From assembly GCA_963763485.1 (NCBI GenBank), contig CAVXOW010000006.1:1-64000 (forward strand): 64,000 nucleotides of DNA, read 5' to 3'. Position numbers and translations under genes: made by a program. Below the pieces are notes generated by a model, which was not told the origin of the DNA, did not search any database, and saw only the letters and a program-made list of their open reading frames with translations. Of the stretch, positions 1 through 9,300 are shown piece after piece (the first letter of the stretch is position 1; the number at the start of each line of letters is the position of its first letter). Source of the DNA: CAWCKS01 sp963763485. Lineage in GTDB: Bacteria > Pseudomonadota > Alphaproteobacteria > Rhizobiales > Xanthobacteraceae.

Positions 1-1591
1 CCACTCGATTGTGCCGGGCGGCTTGCTCGTCACGTCGTAGACCACGCGATTGACGCCCTTGACCTCGTTGATGATCCGGGTGGCGACGCCACCGACGAAC
101 TTCATGTCGAACGGATAGAAGTCGGCGGTCATGCCGTCGGTCGAGGTCACCGCGCGCAAGCCAACGACATAATCGTAGGTGCGGCCGTCGCCCATCACGC
201 CGACCGTCTTCACCGGCAGGATCACCGCGAACGCCTGCCAGATCTTGTCGTAGAGCCCGGCCTTCCTGATCTCGTCGATGTAGACGGCATCGGCCTTGCG
301 CAAGATCTCGAGCTTGTCGACTGGTGATCTCGCCCGGGCAGCGGATCGCGAGGCCCGGGCCCGGGAACGGATGCCGGCCTACAAAAATGTCGGGCAGGCC
401 GAGCTCGCGGCCGAGCGCGCGCACCTCGTCCTTGAACAGTTCGCGCAACGGCTCGACCAGCTTCATGTTCATCCGTTCGGGCAGGCCGCCGACATTGTGG
501 TGCGACTTGATCGTCACCGACGGGCCGCCGGTGAACGAGACGCTCTCGATCACATCGGGATAGAGCGTGCCTTGCGCCAGAAAATCGGCGCCGCCGATTT
601 TCTTCGCTTCCGCCTCGAACACATCGATGAACAGTTTGCCGATCGTCTTGCGCTTCACTTCCGGATCGGTGACGCCGGCGAGTGCGCCAAGGAACTGCCT
701 CGACGCATCGACGTGAACGAGCGGGATGTTGTAGTGGCCGCGGAACAGGTCGACGACTTCTTTGGCCTCGTTCAGACGCAGCAGGCCGTGATCGACGAAT
801 ACGCAAGTTAGCTGGTCGCCGATCGCCTCATGGATCAGCACCGCCGCGACCGCGGAGTCGACGCCGCCTGAGAGACCGCAGATCACCTTGCCTTTACCGA
901 CCTGGGCGCGGATCTTCTCCGTCGCCTCCTGGCGGAACGCGCGCATGGACCAGTCGCCCTTCAGCCCCGCGACCTTGCGCACGAAGTTGCGGATCAGCTT
1001 TGCGCCGTCGGGCGTGTGCACCACCTCGGGGTGGAACATTAGTCCGTAGTACTTGCGCTTTTCGTCCTGGATGATCGCGAACGGCGCGTTCGCCGAAACA
1101 CCGACGATCTCGAAGCCCGGCGGCATTTTGGTGATGCGATCGCCGTGGCTCATCCAGACCTGGTGGTTCTCGCCGACGGTCCAGGTCTGCTCGAACAGGC
1201 AGCTCGGCGCCTTCACCTCGACATCGGCGCGGCCGAACTCGCGGTGATGGCCACCCTCGACTTCGCCGCCGAGTTGCGCCGCCATCGTCATCTGGCCATA
1301 GCAGATGCCGAGCACGGGAACGCCGGACTCAAAGATGATTTGCGGCGCGCGCGGGGAACCCTGTTCGTGCACCGAGGCAGGCCCGCCCGACAGGATCACC
1401 GCCTTCGGCCGCATCTCGCGGAACGCCTGCTCGGCCTTCTGGAACGGCACGATCTCGGAGTAGACGCCCTCTTCGCGCACCCGGCGCGCGATCAATTGGG
1501 TGACCTGGCTGCCGAAGTCGACGATGAGAATCTTGTCATGGAGCGGTGCCGCGGGCGGCGCCGACTCGAGCTTTTTCTGGGCTTGGGTCAT
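1..1591 (-). CDS. guaA: GMP synthase (glutamine-hydrolysing), 3' end outside window, apparent frameshift
   Basis: Converts XMP to GMP with ATP and glutamine, the last step of guanine nucleotide synthesis in the cytoplasm. From the ATG at 1591 the frame reads a class I glutamine amidotransferase domain (ILIVDFGSQ, GGPASV, catalytic Cys in GICYGQM, HPEVVHT). The PP-loop ATP pyrophosphatase follows (GLSGGVDSAV), then the dimerisation domain, which ends at the window edge in DVTSKPPGTIEW, so only the last few codons are missing. After GPGLAIRCPGEIT the good coding moves to another frame at about 319-322, where four bases stand in place of one codon. The rest (KLEILRKADAVYIDEIRKAG) reads perfectly in the new frame. 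Because the enzyme is normally essential on minimal medium, a one-base sequencing error is the likeliest explanation. Confidence 0.93.
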   Translation of the reverse strand, partial: MTQAQKKLESAPPAAPLHDKILIVDFGSQVTQLIARRVREEGVYSEIVPFQKAEQAFREMRPKAVILSGGPASVHEQGSPRAPQIIFESGVPVLGICYGQMTMAAQLGGEVEGGHHREFGRADVEVKAPSCLFEQTWTVGENHQVWMSHGDRITKMPPGFEIVGVSANAPFAIIQDEKRKYYGLMFHPEVVHTPDGAKLIRNFVRKVAGLKGDWSMRAFRQEATEKIRAQVGKGKVICGLSGGVDSAVAAVLIHEAIGDQLTCVFVDHGLLRLNEAKEVVDLFRGHYNIPLVHVDASRQFLGALAGVTDPEVKRKTIGKLFIDVFEAEAKKIGGADFLAQGTLYPDVIESVSFTGGPSVTIKSHHNVGGLPERMNMKLVEPLRELFKDEVRALGRELGLPDIFVGRHPFPGPGLAIRCPGEITSRQARDLAQGRCRLHRRDQEGRALRQDLAGVRGDPAGEDGRRDGRRPHLRLCRWLARGDLDRRHDRRLLSVRHEVRRWRRHPDHQRGQGRQSRGLRRDEQAARHNRV

Positions 1592-1728
1592 GGATAGGAG
1601 TTACGCGAGCTTCCCCGCTCCCGCAACAGAGTGGTGGCGCGATCCACTTGCGATTTGGCTGGACAAATCATTATATGTCAACAATACTGACCTATAATAA
1701 TTTGTGCCTATTTGAGGGAGGTGTCGCG

Positions 1729-2088
1729 ATGAGCAGCGAACATCCCGAGCTCGCGGAGCTTGGTCGCAAATGGATCGCCGCCTGGAACACCCGCGATCTC
1801 GAGCACGTGCTGACGCTCTACGCCGAGGACGCCGAGATGACGTCGGATCATGTCGTCCGGCTGGGCTTCTCGGTGCAGGGCTCGCTGCGCGGCAAGCACA
1901 ATCTGCGCGCCTACTGGTCGAAGGCGCTCGCCGGCAACGCCGATCTGCACTTCACGGAGATTGCCGTCTACACCAGCCCCAACAGTCTCGTTGTCCACTA
2001 CCAGAACCAGCGCGGACAGAAGATCTGCGAATATTTGCGCGTCGACCGCGACGGCAGGATCGTGCAGGGCTCCGCCAACCATATCTGA
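1729..2088 (+). CDS. SnoaL/NTF2-like small protein
   Basis: A protein of about 119 residues with the fold signature of the SnoaL-like/NTF2 family: an N-terminal helix with WIAAWNTRDLEHVLTLYAED, then VQGSLRGKHNLRAYWSKAL and a C-terminal beta section ending EYLRVDRDGRIVQGSANH. Such proteins are small cone-shaped enzymes or ligand binders, and the substrate cannot be told from sequence. The ATG at 1729 follows a strong GAGGGAGG ribosome site at 1714-1721. It is divergent from guaA across an AT-richer spacer that probably holds both promoters. Confidence 0.8.
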   Translation: MSSEHPELAELGRKWIAAWNTRDLEHVLTLYAEDAEMTSDHVVRLGFSVQGSLRGKHNLRAYWSKALAGNADLHFTEIAVYTSPNSLVVHYQNQRGQKICEYLRVDRDGRIVQGSANHI

Positions 2089-2118
2089 AAAGCAGCGCGA
2101 CCTGGCACGCCGCTTAGA

Positions 2119-2361
2119 TCAAACGCCGTGGCTGGTCAGCACCCGGAGACAGGCCGGCGCGAGCTTCGGCCGATTCTGCTGCAGGCAGCCGAGAACCGTC
2201 AGATCGTCTCCGTTCATCACCGACTTGCAAAAGCGCGCGACATCGCGCGAGCAGGCCTTCTGCTCCTCCGCAGTACCGCCGTGCGATTGCGCGAGCGCAA
2301 CAGTGACGTTGAGCGCGAGTGCAGAACCAATTCCGAGACCGAGTACGAAGCGCTTCAGCAT
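2119..2361 (-). CDS. Small exported cysteine-rich repeat protein
   Basis: 80 residues. A cleavable signal peptide occupies about residues 1-25 (hydrophobic GLGIGSALALNVTVALAQ). The short mature part has four cysteines in the pattern C-x7-C...C-x10-C (EEQKACSRDVARFCKS, LGCLQQNRPKLAPACLRVL). This matches the cysteine-rich repeat family common in Bradyrhizobium, usually predicted periplasmic with two disulfides. No function is established that I know of. It is convergent with the SnoaL-like gene. Confidence 0.75.
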   Translation of the reverse strand: MLKRFVLGLGIGSALALNVTVALAQSHGGTAEEQKACSRDVARFCKSVMNGDDLTVLGCLQQNRPKLAPACLRVLTSHGV

Positions 2362-2423
2362 TCTTCACCTTCTCACGTGATGCGGGGCGGAGAGCCGCGC
2401 GAGGAAGAATGACTGTCGCCGAT

Positions 2424-3725
2424 TTATTGCGGTCTTTTCAAGACTGCGACGAAGAAGCCGTCCGTACCTGTGCGGTGCGGCGTCATCAGCAACCCTTCAT
2501 CGAACAACCGAACAGAATTGCAGAAAGCCTTGGCAGACAGGTCTAACTTCGATGCGACCTGAATCGGTGGAACCGCAGCGAAATCATTGTGGCGCGCGAT
2601 GAATGCAGAAATTTGGTCACTGTTCTCTTCTTGCAACACCGAACACGTGATGTAGGCGATGCGCCCGCCGCGCTTTAACAGCGGCACCGCGCGATCGAGC
2701 ACCTCGATCTGATCCTTGATTCGAATCTCGAGCGCACCCGGCCGCATCCGCCACTTTGCATCCGGATTGCGTCGCCACGTCCCCGTTCCCGTGCACGGCG
2801 CGTCGATCACCACAAGATCACAACGGCCGACAAGATCGCTCAACGGATCATCCTGGCCTTTCGGCGTGCGGACCTCGATATTATGGGCGCCGGAGCGCTT
2901 CAGCCGTTCATGAATTGGCGCGAGTTGGCGCTTGTCGGCATCAGTCGCGATCAATCGACCGCGTCCGCGCATTGCCGCCGCAAGCGCGAGCGTCTTGCCA
3001 CCGGCGCCGGCGCACAGATCGACAACCGTGTCACCTTCGCGCGCGTCGGCAAACAGCGCGGCGAGTTGTGACCCTTCGTCCTGCACTTCGATCGCGCCCT
3101 TGATAAAATCGGGCTCGGCCTGAATTCCGGGGCTCCGCGCATCGGCATCGAGCAGGATGCGCAACCCGATCGGTGACCACGGCGTCGGCTCTGCGCGCAA
3201 ATGGCGCAGCGAGGCTCTCACCTTGTCACGGTCGGCGCTTAGCGTGTTGACGCGCAGGTCGAGCGGCGCACGGTGCGACATCGCGATCGCCTCTGCCACA
3301 CGCTCATTGCCGAACACTCTTGCGAAGGCGTCGTCGAGCCATCCGGGATAGTCGCCGGCCACGTGCGGCGGCGCGCCATCAAGCGTGGCCGAGGTCAGCG
3401 CCGCCCGTTCGCGCTCGTTGAGCTGCTCCGCCGCGTGGCGCTCGCCGCTGCACAGCTTCGCGATTGCCTCGACATCGAGCCCACGCTCGAGCTTCAGCAT
3501 GCCGAGCATGCGGGCGCGCGCTGTGTCGTCGCCGAGCAGATAGGTCGACGAAGCACGACGGCGCAACGTGTCGTAGACGAGGCCAGAGATCGCGGCGCGA
3601 TCGCCGGAGCCGGCAAAGCGATGCGCGAGGCCCCACTCCTTCAGCGCCTGAGCAGCCGGCACGCGCATCGCATCGATCGACGCGATCACCTCGACGGCGG
3701 AAGCAATGCGAGCGGCAGGCGTCAT
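2424..3725 (-). CDS. rsmB: RsmB/Sun-type rRNA cytosine-5 methyltransferase
   Basis: 433 residues. The N-terminal part is a NusB-like helical RNA-binding domain. The C-terminal Rossmann methyltransferase has the SAM motif VVDLCAGAGGKTLALAAAM and both catalytic cysteine motifs of the Nol1/Nop2/Sun family: DAPCTGTGTWRRNP and ITCSVLQEEN. The expected reaction is m5C formation in 16S rRNA (position 967 in E. coli). It lies between guaB and guaA on the same strand. The assignment to RsmB rather than a paralogous NSUN-type enzyme rests on the NusB-like N-terminus and length. Confidence 0.88.
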   Translation of the reverse strand: MTPAARIASAVEVIASIDAMRVPAAQALKEWGLAHRFAGSGDRAAISGLVYDTLRRRASSTYLLGDDTARARMLGMLKLERGLDVEAIAKLCSGERHAAEQLNERERAALTSATLDGAPPHVAGDYPGWLDDAFARVFGNERVAEAIAMSHRAPLDLRVNTLSADRDKVRASLRHLRAEPTPWSPIGLRILLDADARSPGIQAEPDFIKGAIEVQDEGSQLAALFADAREGDTVVDLCAGAGGKTLALAAAMRGRGRLIATDADKRQLAPIHERLKRSGAHNIEVRTPKGQDDPLSDLVGRCDLVVIDAPCTGTGTWRRNPDAKWRMRPGALEIRIKDQIEVLDRAVPLLKRGGRIAYITCSVLQEENSDQISAFIARHNDFAAVPPIQVASKLDLSAKAFCNSVRLFDEGLLMTPHRTGTDGFFVAVLKRPQ

Positions 3726-3759
3726 GTCATCCCGATCGATTGGCCGCGACGGCCGCCGC

Positions 3760-4176
3760 TCATACCAGCACGCCGATCGCGAACCAGATCCACATGATCA
3801 GCAGCACGATGACACCGGCGAACCAGGCGAGCGACCGCGGCCGCACGTCGTTGGAGGTCACAAAGATGCCGGCATGAATGAACCGTGTCAGCACGAACAC
3901 CCACGACAATAGCACGATCGCGAGATCGGCATGCCGCAGCGGCAGCGCCAGCGCGATCAGCACGTAGAACAGCAGCGGCACCTCGAACTGGTTGCTGAAG
4001 CAGTTCGCGATCTGCGTTGGACGCTCCGGCCAGTTCGGCTGGCGCAGCGCAATATCCTTGAGCTTCGTCTCGCCCGACCGGACGGCCCCGGTGCGCGCCG
4101 TCGCCATTGCAAACAGCAGCGCAAAGGTCAGTCCGACCTGCACGAAGAGCGGCAGCAGTACCATCCCGACAGTCAC
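3760..4176 (-). CDS. MAPEG family membrane protein
   Basis: About 138 residues with four predicted transmembrane helices: VLLPLFVQVGLTFALLFAM, FYVLIALALPL, LAIVLLSWVFVLTRFIHAG and a C-terminal VIVLLIMWIWFAIGV. The spacing and the NQFEVPLLFYVL motif fit the MAPEG superfamily (membrane-associated eicosanoid/glutathione metabolism). Bacterial members are mostly uncharacterised and some have glutathione transferase activity. I choose the GTG at 4176 because GGGGAGG lies seven bases upstream; the ATG at 4182 abuts that site, and a GTG at 4206 is also possible. Confidence 0.82.
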   Translation of the reverse strand: MTVGMVLLPLFVQVGLTFALLFAMATARTGAVRSGETKLKDIALRQPNWPERPTQIANCFSNQFEVPLLFYVLIALALPLRHADLAIVLLSWVFVLTRFIHAGIFVTSNDVRPRSLAWFAGVIVLLIMWIWFAIGVLV

Positions 4177-4359
4177 GGTCATCCTCCCCAACTCGTTCGG
4201 CTGCACATTATCGTTGCAACCGACACGCCGCCAGCGCCGCGCGATTCACCGCTCAAGATTAAGAAGATACGGCGCCAACGCCGCATCTGGACACCCCTCC
4301 GGCCCCCCGGTAGTTTGACCTGAAAGGCGGCCCTTCGGTTCCGCCCGAGGGGCCGCTCC

Positions 4360-4716
4360 ATGACGATGATCACGTCCGATCGACAGACCGAGCCGCGCAC
4401 GTGGGCGATCGTCGTGTGGGGCCTCTATATCGGCTGGTACTTCACCTTCGGCATCACCATGCTGGTGGGATTGATCATCGCCTACGTCAAGCGCCAGGAG
4501 CTCGCCGGCACCCCATTCGCCTCACACATGACGTCGGCGATCCGCACCTTCTGGATCTTCGTGATCGTCGGCGTGATCGGCTTCGCGCTGACCTTCGTCG
4601 GCATCGGCATTGTTATCCTCGGTCTGCTCGGAATCTGGCACCTATTCCGCATCATCCGCGGCATCGTGCGCGCGATCGATCGCCAGCCGATCGACGACCC
4701 GACCGGCTGGCTGTAG
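4360..4716 (+). CDS. DUF4870-like small membrane protein
   Basis: 118 residues with three predicted helices: WAIVVWGLYIGWYFTFGITM running into MLVGLIIAYVK, then FWIFVIVGVIGFALTFVGIG, then VILGLLGIWHLFRIIRG. The layout of paired helices, a charged loop and a short cytoplasmic tail fits the DUF4870 family of inner-membrane proteins, which has no assigned function. The start at 4360 follows GAGGGG. It is convergent with the oxidoreductase gene. Confidence 0.72.
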   Translation: MTMITSDRQTEPRTWAIVVWGLYIGWYFTFGITMLVGLIIAYVKRQELAGTPFASHMTSAIRTFWIFVIVGVIGFALTFVGIGIVILGLLGIWHLFRIIRGIVRAIDRQPIDDPTGWL

Positions 4717-4733
4717 GTCTCTCAGCGCGCCCG

Positions 4734-5759
4734 CTAAGCTTTGTCGGGGCCGACACGCACGAGTTGCTTGCCGAAGTTTTCGCCGCGCAACAGGCCCATG
4801 AACGCCTTCGGCGCGTTCGGAAGTCCCTCGACCACGGTCTCGCGGTGCTTGATCTTCCCTTCCGCGAACCACTTCGTCATGTCGGCGATGAATTCCGGAT
4901 AGCGCGCCGCAAAATTGCTGACGATGAAGCCGCGGATGGTCAGGCTTTTGACGAGCGCGTTGCGCAAGAGGAAGTTCATGCTCTTGGCGCCCTTCTCTTC
5001 CTCGAACGCGTTGTATTGCGAGATCAGGCCGCACACCGGCACGCGCGCAAACATGTTGAGCAGCGGCAGCACCGCCTCGAACACCGGACCACCGACATTC
5101 TCGAAGTAGACGTCGATGCCTTTTGAGCAAGCCTTCTTCAGATCGTCAGCCATGCTTGCGGAACGATGGTCGATGCAGTCGTCGAAGCCGAGCACGTCCT
5201 TGACGTAGCGGCACTTGTCGGGACCCCCAGCGATGCCGATCGCGCGCGCTCCCTTGATCTTCGCGATCTGGCCAACTGCAGAGCCAACGGCGCCGGACGC
5301 TGCCGCCACCACGACAGTCTCGCCGGGTTTGGGCTGGCCGATGTCGAGCAGCCCCGTATAGGCCGTCATGCCGGGCATGCCGAGGACACCTAACGCAGTT
5401 GAAAGCGGTGCGGCTTTGGGATCGATCTTGCGCAACCCCTTGCCGTCGGACAGGGCGTGGGTCTGCCAGCCGCCGCGGCCGAGCACGACGTCACCTGGCT
5501 TGAAACCATCGACGTTTGACGCCACGACTTCACCAACCGTGCCGCCTTCCATGACGTCATTGATCTGGACCGGCGCCGCATAGGATGCCGCATCGCTCAT
5601 GCGGCCCCGCATATAGGGATCAAGCGACAGCCAGATCGTGCGCATCAACAGCTGCCCGGGACCGGTCGTCGGCACCGGCACCTCTTCGAGGCGGAAATTA
5701 TCCGGCTTGGGTTCGCCGAGCGGGCGCGACGCGAGCACGATGCGTTGGGCTGATGCCAT
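4734..5759 (-). CDS. NADP-dependent medium-chain reductase (enone/prostaglandin reductase type)
   Basis: 341 residues of the zinc-free medium-chain dehydrogenase/reductase superfamily, leukotriene B4 12-hydroxydehydrogenase/CurA branch, which reduces alpha,beta-unsaturated carbonyls with NADPH. Visible signs are SLDPYMRGRMSD near residue 45, the nucleotide-binding stretch VVVAAASGAVGSAVGQIAK, KGIDVYFENVGG and the C-terminal YRETVVEGL-like segment HRETVVEGLPNAPKAFM. The zinc ligands of alcohol dehydrogenases are absent. The start at 5759 (MASAQRIVLA) is preceded by GAGGAAAC. A longer in-frame N-terminus to 6017 is arginine-rich and not homologous, so it was rejected. Confidence 0.88.
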   Translation of the reverse strand: MASAQRIVLASRPLGEPKPDNFRLEEVPVPTTGPGQLLMRTIWLSLDPYMRGRMSDAASYAAPVQINDVMEGGTVGEVVASNVDGFKPGDVVLGRGGWQTHALSDGKGLRKIDPKAAPLSTALGVLGMPGMTAYTGLLDIGQPKPGETVVVAAASGAVGSAVGQIAKIKGARAIGIAGGPDKCRYVKDVLGFDDCIDHRSASMADDLKKACSKGIDVYFENVGGPVFEAVLPLLNMFARVPVCGLISQYNAFEEEKGAKSMNFLLRNALVKSLTIRGFIVSNFAARYPEFIADMTKWFAEGKIKHRETVVEGLPNAPKAFMGLLRGENFGKQLVRVGPDKA

Positions 5760-5880
5760 GGATGTTTCCTCAAATGCCGTTGTTGGCCCGAATGGACCTT
5801 GGGAACATTGATCTAAGGCTAGGTAGTCGCCCGCGCCCGAGCGCGCAACGGCTCCAATCCGCGCGGAACGCTGTGATCGT

Positions 5881-7362
5881 CTAGGCGCCGCCGGGATAGT
5901 TCGGCGCCTCGCGTGTGATCGTAACGTCGTGGACGTGGCTCTCGCGCAAGCCCGCGCCGGTGATGCGGATGAACTCCGCCTTTTGGTGAAACTCGTCGAG
6001 CGTGCGCGCGCCGACATAGCCCATCGCAGCGCGCAAGCCGCCGACCAGCTGATGCAGCACGTTGCCGACCGGGCCCTTGTAGGCCACTTGCCCTTCGATG
6101 CCTTCCGGCACGAGCTTCAGCGTGTCCTTGATATCCTGCTGGAAGTAGCGGTCCGCCGAGCCACGCGCCATCGCGCCGACCGAACCCATGCCGCGATAGG
6201 CCTTGTAAGAACGGCCCTGCCACAGGAAAACGTCGCCGGGCGTTTCGTCGGTACCCGCGAGCAGCGAGCCGACCATCGCGACGTCGGCGCCGGCGGCAAG
6301 CGCCTTGGCGAGATCGCCGGAATACTTGATGCCGCCATCGGCAATCACGGGAACGCCTGCCTTCTTCGCCGCATCGACCGCATCCATGATCGCGGTGAGC
6401 TGCGGCACGCCGACGCCGGCGACGATGCGGGTCGTGCAGATCGAACCGGGGCCGATGCCGACCTTGATCGAGTTGGCGCCGGAGTCGATCAAGGCGCGCG
6501 CGCCTTCGGTGGTTGCGACATTGCCGGCAATGACCTGCACGGCATTCGACAGCCGCTTGATGCGGTTGACGGCTTCCAGCACACGGGAGGAATGACCGTG
6601 CGCGGTGTCGACAACGACGATGTCGACGCCGGCATCGATCAGCTTTTCCGTGCGCTCGAAGCCGGTGTCGCCGACTGTCGTCGCCGCCGCCACGCGAAGC
6701 CGGCCCTGCTCGTCCTTGCAGGCGAGTGGGTGCGCGACTGCCTTCTCGATGTCCTTCACGGTGATCAAGCCGACGCAACGATATTCGGCGTCGACGACAA
6801 GCAGCTTCTCGATGCGATGCTGGTGCAGCAGCCGCTTGGCTTCGGCCTGGCTGACGCTTTCACGAACCGTGACCAGCTTCTCCTTGGTCATCAGCTCCGA
6901 CACCTGCTGCTGCGGGTCGGTGGCAAAGCGCACGTCACGGTTGGTCAGGATGCCGACCAGCTTGCCGGGCCGGTGCGGCCGTTCACCGGTCACCACCGGG
7001 ATGCCGGAGATGCCATGGTCCTTCATCAACTGCCGTGCATCGGCGAGCGTCGCTTCCGGACTGATGGTGAGCGGATTGACCACCATGCCGGACTCGAACT
7101 TCTTGACCTGGCGAACTTGTGCCGCCTGCATGTCGATGTCGAAGTTGCGATGGATCACGCCGATGCCGCCGGATTGCGCCATGGCGATCGCCATGCGTGC
7201 CTCAGTGACAGTGTCCATGGCAGAGGCAATCACGGGTATGTTCAGCGGAATCGCGCGGGTCACGCGCGAGCGCACGTCAGCTTCGGAGGGCAGAATTTCG
7301 GAAAGGCCGGGCTTCAGCAGAACATCGTCGAAAGTGAACGCTTCACGCAATTCCCGCGCCAT
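5881..7362 (-). CDS. guaB: Inosine-5'-monophosphate dehydrogenase
   Basis: Oxidises IMP to XMP with NAD, the committed step to GMP; its product is the substrate of GuaA upstream in the window. About 493 residues of a TIM barrel interrupted by two CBS domains (about residues 95-215). Signatures: FDDVLLKPG, SAMDTVTE, the active-site loop VGIGPGSICTTR with catalytic Cys, VIADGGIKYSGD, and the flap arginine region FLWQGRSYKAYRGMGS. I place the start at the ATG at 7362 (MARELREAFTF) behind AAGGAG; a TTG two codons upstream is less likely. The frame is intact. Confidence 0.97.
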   Translation of the reverse strand: MARELREAFTFDDVLLKPGLSEILPSEADVRSRVTRAIPLNIPVIASAMDTVTEARMAIAMAQSGGIGVIHRNFDIDMQAAQVRQVKKFESGMVVNPLTISPEATLADARQLMKDHGISGIPVVTGERPHRPGKLVGILTNRDVRFATDPQQQVSELMTKEKLVTVRESVSQAEAKRLLHQHRIEKLLVVDAEYRCVGLITVKDIEKAVAHPLACKDEQGRLRVAAATTVGDTGFERTEKLIDAGVDIVVVDTAHGHSSRVLEAVNRIKRLSNAVQVIAGNVATTEGARALIDSGANSIKVGIGPGSICTTRIVAGVGVPQLTAIMDAVDAAKKAGVPVIADGGIKYSGDLAKALAAGADVAMVGSLLAGTDETPGDVFLWQGRSYKAYRGMGSVGAMARGSADRYFQQDIKDTLKLVPEGIEGQVAYKGPVGNVLHQLVGGLRAAMGYVGARTLDEFHQKAEFIRITGAGLRESHVHDVTITREAPNYPGGA

Positions 7363-7719
7363 CGCCAACTCCTTTGCCAGATCGGTTGCCCGGCCGTTTT
7401 ACGATGGTGCGATCCACCCTCGGCTCACCATAGCGGCGGCCGCCGAATTGATCCCCATCGTTTGGATTGGCGAGGGTGGTTAGCATGACGATTTCGGGAT
7501 TCCTAGTGCTGGGGCCCAAGAGATTGTGGTTTGGAGGCACTTTTCGCTGAAACTGACCGAATATCTGGTTTGCAAAACGGTAAAGATGACGCGCGCCCGG
7601 GAACGGCCTAGGACAGTGCGCGCGGCCCAAGTGGCTTGAGGCCCGGCCGCGCACCGACCCCACTCGCTGAGGCTCGCGCCGATGCAGACCCGTGCATCCG
7701 GCGCATTTTGATTTGGACG
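7363..7719. other. Intergenic region between guaB and MFS gene
   Basis: About 350 bases between divergent genes. It must hold the guaB promoter and that of the MFS gene. I see no RNA gene, no clear operator and no convincing small coding frame. The ribosome site for guaB (AAGGAG) is at its left edge. Confidence 0.4.
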
Positions 7720-9195
7720 ATGGACAAGCAACGGATCATCCCGCTGATCGTGGCAGCGGCCCTGTTCATGGAGAACATGGACGCCACCGTGATCGCGACG
7801 TCGCTGCCCGCGATCGCGGTCGACATCGGCACGAGCCCGTTGACGCTGAAGCTGGCGATCACGTCGTATTTGTTGTCGCTCGCGGTGTTCATCCCGGCAA
7901 GCGGCTGGACCGCGGACCGGTTCGGCGCCCGACGGGTATTCTCGATCGCGATCTGCCTATTCATGCTGGGCTCGATCGGTTGCGCACTCTCGACCTCGAT
8001 CACCCATTTCGTGCTCGCCCGCATCTTGCAGGGCATGGGCGGCGCGATGATGACACCGGTCGGGCGGCTCGTGCTGTTGCGCTCGATCGACAAGAGCGCG
8101 CTGGTCGGCGCCATGGCCTGGGTCTCGACGCCCGCGCTGATCGGTCCGGTGCTCGGGCCACCACTCGGCGGCTTCATCACGACCTACGCGACCTGGCACT
8201 GGATCTTCATCATCAACATTCCGATCGGTCTCGTCGGCCTGTTCCTGGCACAACGCTATATCGATCCGATCCGCAGCGAGCGGCCGGATCCGTTCGACCT
8301 CAAGGGTCTCGTGCTCGCGGGTCTCGGCGTCGCCGGCCTCGCCTTCGGCTTGTCGGTCGCGGGCCTCAACCTGCTGCCGTGGCCGATCGTCACCACGCTT
8401 GTCGTGTTCGGCGCAGTGGCGATGGCGGCTTACCTGAGGCACGCCGAGACCAGTCCCGCCCCGGTGCTCGACTTCGCACTGCTGCGCTATCCGACACTGA
8501 ACGCCAGCATCGTCGGCGGCTTCCTGTTTCGCCTGGGAATCGGCGCCCTGCCGTTCCTGCTGCCGCTGTTGCTGCAGCTTGGCTTTGGGCTGTCGCCGTT
8601 CCGCTCCGGCCTCGTGACCTTCGGTTCCGCGGTCGGCGCGCTCAGCATGAAGACGCTGGCGACGCGGTTGATCCGAACTTTTGGTTTCCGCAACATCATG
8701 GTGGTGAACGCAATCATCAGCTCGGCTTTTCTCGCCGTATGCGCACTGTTCACGGCCTCGACGCCCCTGACACTGATCCTGGTCATTCTCGTGGTCGGCG
8801 GCTTCTTCCGCTCGCTGCAGTTCACGGCGATCTCGACGATGGCTTACTCCGAGATCGATGCGGCGCAGACGAGCCGCGCCACCACGCTGGTCGCGGTCAA
8901 CCAGCAGCTTGCGATTTCGGCCGGGGTCGCGGTCGGCGCATTTGTCGTCGAACTGACGCAACGGGCGCACGGCTCGGCCGACCTCGTCGTCAGCGATTTC
9001 GCACCCGCTTTTCTCGTGGTCGGCCTGATCTCGCTGTCGTCGACGTGGTGGTTCTATCGCCTGCCTGAAGACGCCGGCCATCAGGTGTCTGGCCGCAAGG
9101 CGGTGGAGATTTCGAGCCGCAAGCACCGTGTCGAGGCGATCGAAAAAGAGGCCGTCGAGACCACGATCGACATCCGCGATCAGCGGCTGGGGTGA
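7720..9195 (+). CDS. MFS drug transporter, DHA2 (EmrB/QacA) family
   Basis: 491 residues with 14 predicted helices. The N-terminal motif ENMDATVIATSLPAIA (motif D1 of the 14-TM family), GWTADRFGARRVF (motif A) and the antiporter motif C-like WVSTPALIGPVLGPPLGGF are visible. It is predicted to export drugs or toxic organics against the proton gradient. The protein ends in a charged cytoplasmic tail (EISSRKHRVEAIEKEAVE). The start at 7720 (MDKQRIIPLIVAA) fits the family N-terminus. No membrane-fusion partner is adjacent, so it probably acts alone. Confidence 0.9.
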   Translation: MDKQRIIPLIVAAALFMENMDATVIATSLPAIAVDIGTSPLTLKLAITSYLLSLAVFIPASGWTADRFGARRVFSIAICLFMLGSIGCALSTSITHFVLARILQGMGGAMMTPVGRLVLLRSIDKSALVGAMAWVSTPALIGPVLGPPLGGFITTYATWHWIFIINIPIGLVGLFLAQRYIDPIRSERPDPFDLKGLVLAGLGVAGLAFGLSVAGLNLLPWPIVTTLVVFGAVAMAAYLRHAETSPAPVLDFALLRYPTLNASIVGGFLFRLGIGALPFLLPLLLQLGFGLSPFRSGLVTFGSAVGALSMKTLATRLIRTFGFRNIMVVNAIISSAFLAVCALFTASTPLTLILVILVVGGFFRSLQFTAISTMAYSEIDAAQTSRATTLVAVNQQLAISAGVAVGAFVVELTQRAHGSADLVVSDFAPAFLVVGLISLSSTWWFYRLPEDAGHQVSGRKAVEISSRKHRVEAIEKEAVETTIDIRDQRLG

Positions 9196-9300
9196 TCAGC
9201 GAAAAGCCAATTCAGTTCAGTTGTTTACGCAATTATACGTGCACATCCTAATACATTCCATAGTTGTATTCTGATAATATTGAAATCCTCGAAGGCAATC

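Noticed and set aside
5929..7488. A 519-codon open frame on plus across guaB
   Set aside because: Antisense shadow of guaB, whose protein is complete and conserved.
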